DNA from: Labrenzia sp. 011
GTDB taxonomy: Bacteria > Pseudomonadota > Alphaproteobacteria > Rhizobiales > Stappiaceae
Direction of reading: 5' to 3'
Assembly (NCBI RefSeq): GCF_003075075.1
Contig: NZ_QCYM01000016.1
Coordinates: 45,663 to 109,662, forward strand
DNA length: 64,000 nt
Shown in pieces: positions 27,471-37,580 of the stretch. Each line of letters begins with the position of its first letter. Position 1 is the stretch's first letter. The notes beneath the pieces were generated by a model that did no database searches, had not been told where the DNA came from, and was given only the letters and a program-made list of their open reading frames with translations. Made by a program: the position numbers and the translations under genes.

Positions 27471-28760
27471 TCAGTTGGTAATCCGCTCGATCCGGGCACC
27501 GCAGCGGGTGAGCTTGTCTTCCAGACGTTCGAAGCCCCGGTCGAGGTGATAGACGCGGTTGACGGTGGTTTCCCCTTCGGCCGCGAGACCGGCGATCACC
27601 AGAGACACGGATGCCCTCAGGTCGGTCGCCATCACCGGCGCGCCACGCAGGGTGCTGACGCCCTCGACGGTCGCCGTGCGGCCGTCCACCTGGATGCTGG
27701 CACCCAGACGGGCCAGTTCCTGCACATGCATGAAGCGGTTTTCGAAAATGGTCTCGGTGATCCTGCTGGAGCCGCCCGCCCGGGTCATCAGCGCCATGAA
27801 CTGGGCCTGAAGATCGGTCGGAAAGCCCGGGAAAGGCTCGGTGGTCACATCGACGGGCTGAATGCCGTTGCCATTGCGGTAGACCCTGATGCCTTCGGCC
27901 GACTGGGTGATCTCGACACCGGCCTGCCGCAGGGTGTCCAGCGCCGATTCCAGCAGGTCCGACTGCGCGCCCTGCAGCAGCACGTTGCCGCCGGTCATGG
28001 CGACAGCCATGGCATAGGTGCCGGTTTCGATCCGGTCCGGCACCACCGCGTGGCGTGCGCCGTGCAGGCGCTGCCTGCCCTGGATGCGGATGGTGGAGGT
28101 GCCCTCCCCCTCGATCTCGGCACCCATCGCCTTGAGGCATTTGGCCAGATCGACCACTTCCGGTTCGCGGGCGGCATTGACGATTTCCGTTTCGCCTTCC
28201 GCCAGGGTCGCTGCCATCATGATGGTGTGGGTCGCGCCAACGGACACCTTGGGGAATTCAACCCGCGCGCCCTTCAGGCCGCCGGGAGCGCGCACGACCA
28301 CATAGCCGGCCTCGATGTCGATATCGGCACCGAGCGCGGCCAGTCCGTCGATGAAGAAGTCCACCGGACGCGTGCCGATGGCGCAGCCGCCGGGCAGCGA
28401 CACGCGGGCTTCATGCATGCGGGCCACCAGCGGGCCGATGACCCAGAAACTGGCGCGCATCTTGGAGACCAGCTCATAGGGCGCGGTTGTGTCGACGATC
28501 TCGCGGGCGGTGAGATTCAGCGTCTGCCCGGCCAGTTCGTCCTGGCCGTTGCGCTTGCCGTTCACCGAATAGTCGACACCGTGATTGGAAAGGATCTGCG
28601 TGAGCTGCGCAACGTCGCGCAGGCGCGGCACATTGGTCAGCGTCAGGGTCTCGTCGGTCAGGAGCGAGGCGATCATCAGCGGAAGCGTCGCGTTCTTGGC
28701 TCCGGAAATCGGGATGACCCCGTTGAGTTCCGCGCCGCCGACGACCTTGATACTGTCCAT
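27471..28760 (-). CDS. murA: UDP-N-acetylglucosamine 1-carboxyvinyltransferase
   Basis: A 429-residue EPSP-synthase-fold enzyme that transfers enolpyruvate from PEP to UDP-GlcNAc, the first committed step of peptidoglycan synthesis. [17 protein letters not shown] at the N-terminus, the catalytic cysteine (Cys126) in [13 protein letters not shown] (the fosfomycin target) and [17 protein letters not shown] at the C-terminus are all intact. ATG 28760 follows GGGGAAG. It lies downstream of the small conserved protein at 29018-29197 and upstream of DUF2948. Confidence 0.97.
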   Translation of the reverse strand: MDSIKVVGGAELNGVIPISGAKNATLPLMIASLLTDETLTLTNVPRLRDVAQLTQILSNHGVDYSVNGKRNGQDELAGQTLNLTAREIVDTTAPYELVSKMRASFWVIGPLVARMHEARVSLPGGCAIGTRPVDFFIDGLAALGADIDIEAGYVVVRAPGGLKGARVEFPKVSVGATHTIMMAATLAEGETEIVNAAREPEVVDLAKCLKAMGAEIEGEGTSTIRIQGRQRLHGARHAVVPDRIETGTYAMAVAMTGGNVLLQGAQSDLLESALDTLRQAGVEITQSAEGIRVYRNGNGIQPVDVTTEPFPGFPTDLQAQFMALMTRAGGSSRITETIFENRFMHVQELARLGASIQVDGRTATVEGVSTLRGAPVMATDLRASVSLVIAGLAAEGETTVNRVYHLDRGFERLEDKLTRCGARIERITN

Positions 28761-29017
28761 AATCTTCCCCGAACCCGGACCGCGCACCGGCGCGGTCATT
28801 TTCTGGACCCTCCCGCGTCCGGATGAACGCGGGCCCTCATAGTTGAACTTGCCGCCCGATCGGCGTCCCGGCCCTCCGACAGGAGACCGGAAAACAGGCC
28901 GATCCGGCCGAATTCACATCAGCCCTGCGATCTACACGCAACTTGTGGCCCATGCAAGGCAGGCCCGGGGCCGCCAGAAGGCATTCCACGGGCGGGCAGC
29001 CGCCGGGATCGCCCGCC

Positions 29018-29197
29018 TCACTCCGGCTTGCGGGTCCTGGCGGCGCTCTTGCGGCGGCGCAGGTTGGCCCTCAGGGCCTCGGCAAGACGCTCCTGCCGGG
29101 CGGTCTCCCTGTCCCTGCCTGCCGGTTTGCCACCGGTGTCCGCCGTTTCGCCGGGGGTGTCTTCAACGGGCTGGCCGTGTTGGTCTTTTTCGCTCAT
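29018..29197 (-). CDS. small conserved murA-linked protein (59 aa)
   Basis: A 59-residue basic protein. Its N-terminal half is hydrophilic and low-complexity (MSEKDQHGQPVEDTPGETAD), and its C-terminal half is a predicted helix, RQERLAEALRANLRRRKSAA. I recall short proteins with this LAEALR-NL-RRK ending beside murA in many Hyphomicrobiales genomes. The function is unknown; a nucleic-acid or ribosome contact is conceivable from the charge. Codon third positions are strongly GC-biased. It is easily missed because of its size. Confidence 0.8.
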   Translation of the reverse strand: MSEKDQHGQPVEDTPGETADTGGKPAGRDRETARQERLAEALRANLRRRKSAARTRKPE

Positions 29198-29633
29198 TGC
29201 GGTCGTTTCGGTTGACTGGCTTTCCTACTCTTTACCAAGCCCGCTCGCCGCTGAACAGCCCGCAGTGCCGCGGCCCGAACCATGCGCCGCCCACCCCGGC
29301 GCCGGGCCGGGCCAGCGCCCCATCTCCACTGCCCTGCCCGCCGCGCCTGCCAAGGCGCATTCCTGCGGGCCGCGCACGATATCCACAGGCGGCGAAAGGC
29401 GGGCGATTGCAGGAAGTTAGGCCGGGGAAGCAGGCCTTCGCGGCGACAGCGGCAAGCGGGGGCATCGGCGCACCGGAAAAAATCCAAATCACCGCTTGCG
29501 TCCCCGGCGCGCATATGGCAAAAGCGCCCTCAATCCGGTCAGCCTCGCTGATCGGGTCAGGCATCTGCGTCTCCAAACCCGCGCTTTTCACCCCGAAAAG
29601 CCCAAAGCGGCCGGCCTCAAAGACGCAGCGGAT
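29198..29633. other. gene-free stretch upstream of tRNA-Thr
   Basis: No frame in these 436 bases resembles a protein family. The stretch must hold the promoter of the minus-strand small protein/murA group and that of the plus-strand tRNA-Thr. I see no clear operator or terminator. Confidence 0.4.
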
Positions 29634-29708
<75 letters not shown>

Positions 29709-29786
29709 TTCAAGCCATTGGTTTCAAATAACTCTCTTGTATTGATTGGATATTCGACAGCCGACTTGTACACAAGGTTGGTACAC

Positions 29787-29906
29787 ATGGCCCTTCCTAT
29801 GCCCCGTCCAATCAAGCACAAAGCCACCTCTACCTACTACCTCAGAATCCGAACTCCGAGCGATCTACGCGACAAGGCTAAAATTTATCCGCAGCCTCCC
29901 GAATAA
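29787..29906 (+). pseudogene. truncated tyrosine-type site-specific integrase (N-terminus only)
   Basis: The 39-codon frame reads MALPMPRPIKHKATSTYYLR followed by IRTPSDLRDKAK, which matches the extreme N-terminus of phage/island integrases of the form (kPkTGtYylRvRvPaDLR). It then ends at a stop after PQPPE, with no catalytic domain in any frame downstream, because the 3' end of the helicase gene starts 6 bases later. The position just downstream of tRNA-Thr and pointing away from it is the standard layout of a tRNA-integrated element. It marks the left edge of a decayed island. Confidence 0.75.
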
Positions 29907-29911
29907 GAACT

Positions 29912-32900
29912 CTATGGCAGATATCGGTCTAGCACTGAAAACACACCGGCTGACTTCCAAAGATTTCGATTGCCGATCACATATAAGGATGCCTTGGCGC
30001 GAGTGACTGCGACATTGACTAAGTTAGGCCTGCTGCCCGCCCAATTGCGTGCGCCGTTTTGTGAGGTGGCTTGGGCACCAAGGACGAAGAAGACAGTGCC
30101 AGCTTCACGGCCCTGAACTGTGTGAACCGTACCGACATGCCCCCAAACCCAAGCGTCTGGCCTATCGGCCCATCCGTTCAAAACGCCACTGCGCAGCAGT
30201 TCCTGACGGAGATTGTCCTGCACAATTACAAAAGGCGTCACGACATAGAGTTCGGCTTCAGCGCCACTGGTTCGAAGTCGTTGCAGCATGTCGATCAACA
30301 CCACAGCTTCATCGGCGCACCACTTGTCAGGACCGGGGGTGCCGACAACATCAACCCAGCATGACGGGCCGAGGACCGGATTTGCGTTTGAAGGCTTTTT
30401 GGCCTGCACCATAAGGTTTGAATAGGCAATCTCGTTTGAGATATCGAACATCGGGCTATCGCAGCGTCGATGCACAAGAAGCGGCGCGCCAACATCGCGG
30501 TGTCCACTGCCTATCGGGAACTTGGCACAATACATACTGGCGGCGTCCGCCACCGTTTGCACGGAAGCTTCAGGCGCATTATATTTCACCGGATCAATGC
30601 CGAAAAAAGCGCATATCTCTTCCGTGAGGCTGTTCGGGAGCGTAACGACAGGCTCGATCTGAAGCGGATCGCCGACTACAACCGAGCGCTTTGTCCTCAT
30701 CATCGCACCTACGGTGGCCTGTGGCACTGCTTGTCCCGCTTCATCTACGAGAAGCCATCCCAAGGCTTCGTTGGGCAGCCGTGAAAACATCCGACTGACC
30801 GATGCAAATGTCGTCGAGACCACCGGTACGACGAGGAAGAAAGATGACCAGAGATCAGCAATCAGCGCATCTTTTTGAGGTGTGCCGAGAGAGCGCGTTC
30901 CGAAGGTCTCTACAAATACTGAAAGGTTTTGCCGTAGCGGATCGGCTGCGCTGTCAATGAAAGCGCGATGAAGCTGAATAGCGGCTTCAAATACATCATC
31001 ACGCTGCCGGCATGCGGACTTATCGAACCATAGGCAAGCAGTTTGAATGTCTTCATGTGCTCCGGCAAAGAAGTTAGCATCAGGTATAGGAACATCAATC
31101 TCTGCGCACGCTTGGCTTAGGCTTACCTCAAGATCGGATTTTTCAGCACGCAGCGTGTTCAGAGATTTTTGTGTCTGCGCGATCAGTTCTTTTTTTGCAG
31201 CTAACTCGGCAGCGAGGTCATCGGCAATTTTCTTGTAATTCTGAAATAGCTGCTGGTCGTGGCAGGCCTTTTTTGAAAGACTTTTCTGTTCGCCGAGCCA
31301 GACCCGGAAACGAGCCGTTCGGAATAGCCGCGCGAATAAGCCTGGGCGCAAGGCTAAATGTGAAACCTGCTCTTGTCGGGAAACTTCGAGCTGAGTTTCG
31401 GCTTCCTGTTGCTCGTGCCGGGCAGTCGCAAGGTTGTTTTCTATGGTCAGCGCCTCGACCTCAAGAGGAGGCAGTTTTTGCACGAGATTATGAATTTCGA
31501 CAGCGAGATGCTCGAGGCGAACGAGCTGCACATGAAGCTTTTGCAGACTGCTTTGCGTTCGCTTGAAAGTATCGAATTTAGTCTTGAAAATTGAGCGGGC
31601 TTTCTCCCATCGCTCCTGTGCTTCTCGGTTGTTTGACGGTGGGTGCTCACGGTCAATAATTTGACGATTTCGTTTGAGAGGTGGACGGCCGCCACCTTGA
31701 GGTTCCGATACGATCTGCGGTACGCCGCTGGCATGATTGAGATAGGTGGAGAGTCCATTCTCTTCATCGCGCCAGAACCCTTGCGAGAATAGGTAACGGT
31801 TTGACGAATTGCCAAGGACAGCGGCAATGACTCCCCATGTGTCACGTTCAAGGACGTTGTCCGAAACGCTCTTGAAATATCGAAGCTCAGGCGCATCCGT
31901 TGCGATCGCATCCAGTGCGGGAAGTTCTGCGCTGACATTCTCGACAGCTTTGTTGTTGGATGATGTCACCACCACCTCAAAGCCTTTAAGTCGCTCGTCC
32001 AGCTTATGAAGCGTAATCTTCGCACCGCGACGCTGAAGGCTTTGATTGGTTTGCGTGAACGCCTGCGATGGACGGTTATACTCGCTCATCACCACCGCAC
32101 GTTCGATGATCCGCGCTGCCACAACATCGCGAAGCAAGGTTGTCTTACCAGTACCAGGCGGACCGTTAACGGCGAGAATGCCGGTTTTAAGGCGCGCCTC
32201 ATTTGTAGCGTTGACTGCCGCTTGCTGTAACAAAGCCAGGGGAAAACGTCCCTTGCCGGGCCATTTTCCGGGCGGCGTCAAAGCGGGCTGTAGCAAGTCC
32301 TGCAGACCTGCATCGTCTTCCAACAAGTTGGTACGTTGCGACGGTTTCTTGATTCCAAGATAGTGTTGGAGCGCTTCGGGCAGTTTCCCCGTATGTGCCA
32401 ACACACGGGCCGCAGCCAAATCCTCCAAGAAGAACGAATTCAGCAACCCCGGTTCAGGCGGTGTCTTGCTGGCAAAAAACTCATAGCGCCGCAATGCGAA
32501 ATACGGAGCTTTTATCGCATGGCCGTGAAGGTTTAGCGCGGCGACAAGATGCTCAAACAACTCTGTGATATGGCTTTTCGTCAACGGAAGGATATCACCA
32601 TTCCGATCCCGTTTGATGAGCCGTTTACGAAACTCTCCTTTCAAAAACTTTTCCTGCGCCGGCCAGTCGGCGAGCTTTTTCAAGTCCCCTTGAAGGGCGA
32701 TTGGAACTCCCCACGCAAAACTTGAAATCGCCGCGCTCGTCTCTTCCTCCAGCGGTTGCCCTTCTTTGTCCAGGAGGATACTGGCAATCGGACTGTGACC
32801 CCGCATGCTGGGCTTATCCGGACGCATATCGGCATATACTTTCAGGAGCTTTTCAACAGCGGGAGCTAGTTCTATCGCCCCTAGGATCAGCTCGTAGAAG

Positions 32901-33406
32901 AGGCGCTTTTTGGGAAGAGACTTTTCACCAAGCTCCCATGGCAATGGAGCTTCGTCAAAACGGGCAATCTTTTTGCGGTCTCCGGCAACAAGGTCCGTTT
33001 CTCGCCTGTACCCCTGCGGCGACAAAACCTCCAAGGCGGTCCATGCGCGCAGAATATCCGACGCATCATTTGTGATCGGCGGTTTCGCCACGGGTTTAGC
33101 AGTAGTCTTGATTGATTCAGGCGGTCTAATAACTTCTGAGGGTTTTGGAGGTTCACCAAAAGGCAGCACTGGTTCATGCTGCTTCGCTAAGGCCTCAGGT
33201 TGACGTACAGTTTTTTGCGGGACTGATTTGGAGAGCTGACCAGCGTTTGCGGCCTGAACCTGTTTCTTCAGCGCAAGTGCGCGTTGCGTGCTGCGAAACC
33301 CTAGTTCATGAATCAAACGGTTGAGCGTTTCACCGTCGCTTTGGTTGTCTTTAAAGGTCGCTTCCAGTTCCTTAATCGACTTATTGAAATAAGGTCTACT
33401 CTTCAT
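29912..33406 (-). CDS. large Upf1-like SF1 helicase, candidate defence protein
   Basis: A 1164-residue ATPase. Residues 1-60 form a small helical module (SRPYFNKSIKELEATF, then LNRLIHELGFRSTQRALALK). The SF1 motor has Walker A GPPGTGKTT at about 413, a long coiled-coil insert at about 600-760 rich in Glu/Gln/Lys, motif II WLLVDEAGQA at about 884, motif III VVGDPLQIEP, motif V VHTVQGREAGTVFF and motif VI NVAVTRAKASLYV near 1132. This is the Dna2/Upf1 branch of 5'-3' helicases. No nuclease motif is visible. Codon use is clearly more AT-rich than its neighbours, and it lies in an island between an integrase remnant and an IS element. ATG 33406 is preferred; 33424 is possible. Confidence 0.85.
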   Translation of the reverse strand: MKSRPYFNKSIKELEATFKDNQSDGETLNRLIHELGFRSTQRALALKKQVQAANAGQLSKSVPQKTVRQPEALAKQHEPVLPFGEPPKPSEVIRPPESIKTTAKPVAKPPITNDASDILRAWTALEVLSPQGYRRETDLVAGDRKKIARFDEAPLPWELGEKSLPKKRLFYELILGAIELAPAVEKLLKVYADMRPDKPSMRGHSPIASILLDKEGQPLEEETSAAISSFAWGVPIALQGDLKKLADWPAQEKFLKGEFRKRLIKRDRNGDILPLTKSHITELFEHLVAALNLHGHAIKAPYFALRRYEFFASKTPPEPGLLNSFFLEDLAAARVLAHTGKLPEALQHYLGIKKPSQRTNLLEDDAGLQDLLQPALTPPGKWPGKGRFPLALLQQAAVNATNEARLKTGILAVNGPPGTGKTTLLRDVVAARIIERAVVMSEYNRPSQAFTQTNQSLQRRGAKITLHKLDERLKGFEVVVTSSNNKAVENVSAELPALDAIATDAPELRYFKSVSDNVLERDTWGVIAAVLGNSSNRYLFSQGFWRDEENGLSTYLNHASGVPQIVSEPQGGGRPPLKRNRQIIDREHPPSNNREAQERWEKARSIFKTKFDTFKRTQSSLQKLHVQLVRLEHLAVEIHNLVQKLPPLEVEALTIENNLATARHEQQEAETQLEVSRQEQVSHLALRPGLFARLFRTARFRVWLGEQKSLSKKACHDQQLFQNYKKIADDLAAELAAKKELIAQTQKSLNTLRAEKSDLEVSLSQACAEIDVPIPDANFFAGAHEDIQTACLWFDKSACRQRDDVFEAAIQLHRAFIDSAADPLRQNLSVFVETFGTRSLGTPQKDALIADLWSSFFLVVPVVSTTFASVSRMFSRLPNEALGWLLVDEAGQAVPQATVGAMMRTKRSVVVGDPLQIEPVVTLPNSLTEEICAFFGIDPVKYNAPEASVQTVADAASMYCAKFPIGSGHRDVGAPLLVHRRCDSPMFDISNEIAYSNLMVQAKKPSNANPVLGPSCWVDVVGTPGPDKWCADEAVVLIDMLQRLRTSGAEAELYVVTPFVIVQDNLRQELLRSGVLNGWADRPDAWVWGHVGTVHTVQGREAGTVFFVLGAQATSQNGARNWAGSRPNLVNVAVTRAKASLYVIGNRNLWKSAGVFSVLDRYLP

Positions 33407-33587
33407 AAATTTGCCGCCCAGCATTGGCGCAAAATAACGCCACTTTTCCCCGCACCCCTTTGCTTTCTAATAACTATTCCCCAAAACAGTTGTCAAATGC
33501 AAGAAAATCATCCAAAGCTTGTAATTCTTAAATTATACAATGCAAGATAGTGGTATGGATACAATTTTGTATTTCGCTTACGGCTCC

Positions 33588-34430
33588 AGGCTTCAGACCC
33601 ATAAAATGGCTGTGCAAATCAGTTGAAGCCTGATTCAAGCTCCTCAACAGGAGTTTGGCGATGTCCGATGGTTTGTTCTGGCTCAGCGATGAGCAGTTTT
33701 CGAAGTTGCAGCCGCTGTTGCCGACCGACACGCGGGGCAAGGTCCGTGTCGATGACCGGCGGGTGATCAGCGGCATCATTCATGTTCTGAAGTCGGGCGG
33801 TCGGTGGGTCGATGCGCCGGAGGTCTACGGGCCGAGGAAAACCCTCTACAATCGCTTTGTCCGCTGGTCGGAGAAAGGTGTCTGGACAGGGATCTTCGAC
33901 ACATTGTCCCAAACCGGCGGTCCTGTTCTGGAAGTGATGATCGACAGCACAGCCGTTCGGGCGCACCGGGTCGCCCATGGCGGCAAAGGGGGGGCTCAAG
34001 CCCATGCCCTGGGCCGAGCTCGTGGTGGTCCGGGAACAAAAATCCACGCCCTGAGCGACAACAAGGGACGCCCAATCGCATTCCACCTGACTGGAGCCAA
34101 TGTCTCGGATTTCACAGGAGCTGAGGCACGCTTGCCGCTCGTTCCGGCAAACGGCGTTCTGCATGGCGATAAAGGCTACGACAGTGACCGGATCCGCCGA
34201 GCCGTCGAGGCGCGCAGTTCGCTGCCAAATATCCCGCCTCGCAAAACACGCAAATGGAAAAACTGTTTCTCGCCATACCTTTACAAGAGCGGAAACGTCA
34301 TCGAGAGGATGTTCGGCAGGCTCAAGGAGTTTCGCAGGATCGCAACACGCTATGACCGCAATGCCAGGAACTTTCTGTCGTCCCTCTGCCTCGCGGCAAC
34401 CGTATGCTACTGGTTATGAGTCTGAAGCCT
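33588..34430 (+). mobile_element. IS5-family (IS427-type) insertion sequence
   Basis: The element is bounded by 17-base terminal inverted repeats, AGGCTTCAGACCCATAA at 33588-33604 and TTATGAGTCTGAAGCCT at 34414-34430 (one mismatch). It encloses one transposase gene whose stop lies inside the right repeat. Length is about 843 bases. No clean target duplication is visible (flanks CTCC and AGTC), suggesting decay or rearrangement of one side. The right end abuts the stop codon of the LysR gene. Confidence 0.85.
33661..34419 (+). CDS. IS5-family transposase
   Basis: A 252-residue DDE transposase in one uninterrupted frame. The N-terminal LFWLSDEQFSKLQPLLPTD, GGRWVDAPEVYGPRKTLYNR, the first catalytic Asp in VMIDSTAVRAHR, the second in HGDKGYDSDRIRR and the glutamate region NVIERMFGRLKEFRRIATRY are all present, so the enzyme looks complete. 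Related IS427-group elements often split this into two frames joined by frameshifting; here it is a single frame. ATG 33661 follows GGAG. Confidence 0.92.
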   Translation: MSDGLFWLSDEQFSKLQPLLPTDTRGKVRVDDRRVISGIIHVLKSGGRWVDAPEVYGPRKTLYNRFVRWSEKGVWTGIFDTLSQTGGPVLEVMIDSTAVRAHRVAHGGKGGAQAHALGRARGGPGTKIHALSDNKGRPIAFHLTGANVSDFTGAEARLPLVPANGVLHGDKGYDSDRIRRAVEARSSLPNIPPRKTRKWKNCFSPYLYKSGNVIERMFGRLKEFRRIATRYDRNARNFLSSLCLAATVCYWL

Positions 34431-35316
34431 AGTCAAGGGGAGCAACTGGTAGGTCGGAATTTTCAGATGCAATGTCAATGAAGGCACCCGCCGTTCCAAG
34501 GGTTGCCAAGTCTTTGTGACAGAAAAGATATTCCCTCGCTGATAGGTCGGCACCGGTGATTTCGAGGCTGGTGAGAGCCGGGTCGCGCCCGATTTCCTTG
34601 TCAAGGACGAGCCCCGCGCCGAGGCCGTTGGCAATGGCCTCCTTGACCGCTTCGCGCGATCCGAACACGAAGCGGGAATTTAACTCGAGGCCCTGTTCGG
34701 CCAGAGCGTCCTCCGCTATCTGGCGCGTCATCGAGCCGACTTCTCGCAGGATGACCGGCATGTCGGCGAGCTCTTCGATCGATATCGACATCCGCTCCGA
34801 CAAGGGGTCCGTCCTCGCGACCACCAAGCGAACAGTCTGACTCGCCAGATGGACGCAAAAGAAGTCGTCGAAGGGTTTTTTCGCGGTTGCGATGCCGATA
34901 TCGAGCTCATGGTCCCGGACGCGGCCGACAAGAACCTGAGAGTTTGCGATTTCAATGTGTGTCCCGATTTCCGGATACCGTTTCGAGAAGGCTGCCATTA
35001 ACGGCATCAGGACGAAGGGCGCGCAGGCACCAACTCGCAACACACCGCCCTTTTTGCCCGTGGTTTCCGCTGTGAGGGCATCGATCCTGTCAAGAACTGC
35101 CGCCATCAGCATCGCAGGTTCGAGAAAGCGCTGTCCGACTTCTGAAATCTCCAGGGAATGCCCCTTGCGGTGAAACAGGCGTGCGCACAGCGCTTCCTCC
35201 AGACTTTTGATCTGCATGGCAATCGCGGGTTTGCTGACGCCCAATTCCACCGCTGCGGCCGAAATGCTTCCCAGCCGGGCTACGGCCGTGAACGCGCGCA
35301 TCTGGATAAAATTCAA
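34429..35316 (-). CDS. LysR family transcriptional regulator
   Basis: A 295-residue LysR protein with N-terminal winged helix (FIQMRAFTAVARLGSISAAA, ELGVSKPAIAMQIKSLEEAL) and a type-2 periplasmic-like effector domain. I choose TTG 35316 because AAGGAG lies 7 bases upstream and it gives the canonical NFIQMRAF start; the ATG at 35355 has no ribosome site. It is divergent from the aminoethylphosphonate-like importer and probably activates it. The stop codon TAG lies exactly at the right end of the IS element, so the last residues may differ from the ancestral protein. Confidence 0.9.
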   Translation of the reverse strand: MNFIQMRAFTAVARLGSISAAAVELGVSKPAIAMQIKSLEEALCARLFHRKGHSLEISEVGQRFLEPAMLMAAVLDRIDALTAETTGKKGGVLRVGACAPFVLMPLMAAFSKRYPEIGTHIEIANSQVLVGRVRDHELDIGIATAKKPFDDFFCVHLASQTVRLVVARTDPLSERMSISIEELADMPVILREVGSMTRQIAEDALAEQGLELNSRFVFGSREAVKEAIANGLGAGLVLDKEIGRDPALTSLEITGADLSAREYLFCHKDLATLGTAGAFIDIASENSDLPVAPLD

Positions 35317-35449
35317 CCTGTTTCTCCTTTTTGCCAGCACCGCAGATGTCATCAAAACTTAACAAGAAGAGTATATCGGAAAGTTATGGTTTTCGAAATA
35401 GGGCTTCGCTCTTCGCCGTCAAACTCCCCATAAAAGGAAAGTTCATACT

Positions 35450-36424
35450 ATGTTCAAGATTTCCCTGCTTTCGGGCCGTGGCCTCGCCACACGAGCGGCC
35501 ATAGCCATCATTGGTGCAAGTTTCGCTCTGTCTGCCAGCGCTGGCGAACTGGTTCTTTACACCGCCTCCAATCCCAAGATCGAAAAAGACATCGTGGACG
35601 CCTTCAAGAGCGCCCATCCGGAGATCGACGTGAAGGCGATCAACATGTCGACCGGGCCGATTACCGAGAAGACACTGGCGGAAATGGCCAATCCTCAGGC
35701 GGATGTGATCTGGATGGTCAACAATTTCGCGCTCGACAAGCTTAAGGAGGCCGGCGCACTTCAGCCCTATACACCGAAGGACAACATCATCCTGTCCGCC
35801 TTTGTTGATCCGGACGGGTTCTGGATGGGTCACAACGGCACCATCATGGCGATGGCCGTCAACAAGAAGCTGTTGGCGGAAAAGGAATTGCCGATGCCTT
35901 CCGATTGGTCCGATTTGATCAACCCGGTTTACAAGGGACAGATCACCGTGGCCTCGCCGATCAAGTCCGGGACCGGATACACGATCATGTCCGCCATGTG
36001 GGACATGTTTGGCGACAACTACATAGAAAATCTGAATGAGAATGTCTTTCAGTACAACGACTCCGGTAGCGCAGCCGCGCGCCAGGTTGGCGGCGGTGAA
36101 AATGCCATCGGCCTGACCTACGACACCGCCATCCTGCAGCAGGTTGACGCCAATCCGGACGTCGAAATGGCGATCGGTCGCATGTCGCCGAATATCATTG
36201 AGGGCGCGGGCCTGATCGAAGGCGCGCCGCACGAGGCGGAAGGCAAGATTTTCCTCGACTGGCTGATGGGCAAGAGTGGGATGGAGGCCTTCGCTCCCCA
36301 TGTGGGTGTCGGCGCGGCCGCGGGCTACGGCAAGGTCGATCTTTCCAAGGTGGCGTTCTGGCATCTGCGCCGTCCTATGAATCAGGACGAATTCAAGGCC
36401 GATTGGTCGCGCAAATACGAATAA
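35450..36424 (+). CDS. ABC importer binding protein, aminoethylphosphonate/iron-type family
   Basis: A 324-residue periplasmic protein. The signal peptide has an Arg-rich start, a hydrophobic core and a cut near SASAGELVLYTASNP. The mature part matches the extracellular binding-protein family of ferric-iron, thiamine and 2-aminoethylphosphonate importers (PQADVIWMVNNFALDKLKEAG, PVYKGQITVASP). Given the fused permease and the PLP enzyme downstream, 2-aminoethylphosphonate or its hydroxylated form is my best substrate guess; iron is the alternative. AAAGGAAAG precedes ATG 35450. A stem-loop follows the stop. Confidence 0.82.
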   Translation: MFKISLLSGRGLATRAAIAIIGASFALSASAGELVLYTASNPKIEKDIVDAFKSAHPEIDVKAINMSTGPITEKTLAEMANPQADVIWMVNNFALDKLKEAGALQPYTPKDNIILSAFVDPDGFWMGHNGTIMAMAVNKKLLAEKELPMPSDWSDLINPVYKGQITVASPIKSGTGYTIMSAMWDMFGDNYIENLNENVFQYNDSGSAAARQVGGGENAIGLTYDTAILQQVDANPDVEMAIGRMSPNIIEGAGLIEGAPHEAEGKIFLDWLMGKSGMEAFAPHVGVGAAAGYGKVDLSKVAFWHLRRPMNQDEFKADWSRKYE

Positions 36425-36438
36425 TAAGCGGACGGCGC

Positions 36439-36463
36439 GGGCTTCGAGCAGGTCTCGGAGCCC
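36439..36463 (+). other. stem-loop after the binding-protein gene
   Basis: GGGCTTCGAG at 36439-36448 pairs with CTCGGAGCCC at 36454-36463 (one T-G wobble, loop CAGGT). It lies 14 bases after the binding-protein stop and before the ATPase gene, suited to differential expression within the operon. Confidence 0.6.
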
Positions 36464-36488
36464 CCCTCTCTCCCGATACGGACCTGAA

Positions 36489-37576
<1,088 letters not shown>

Positions 37577-37580
<4 letters not shown>

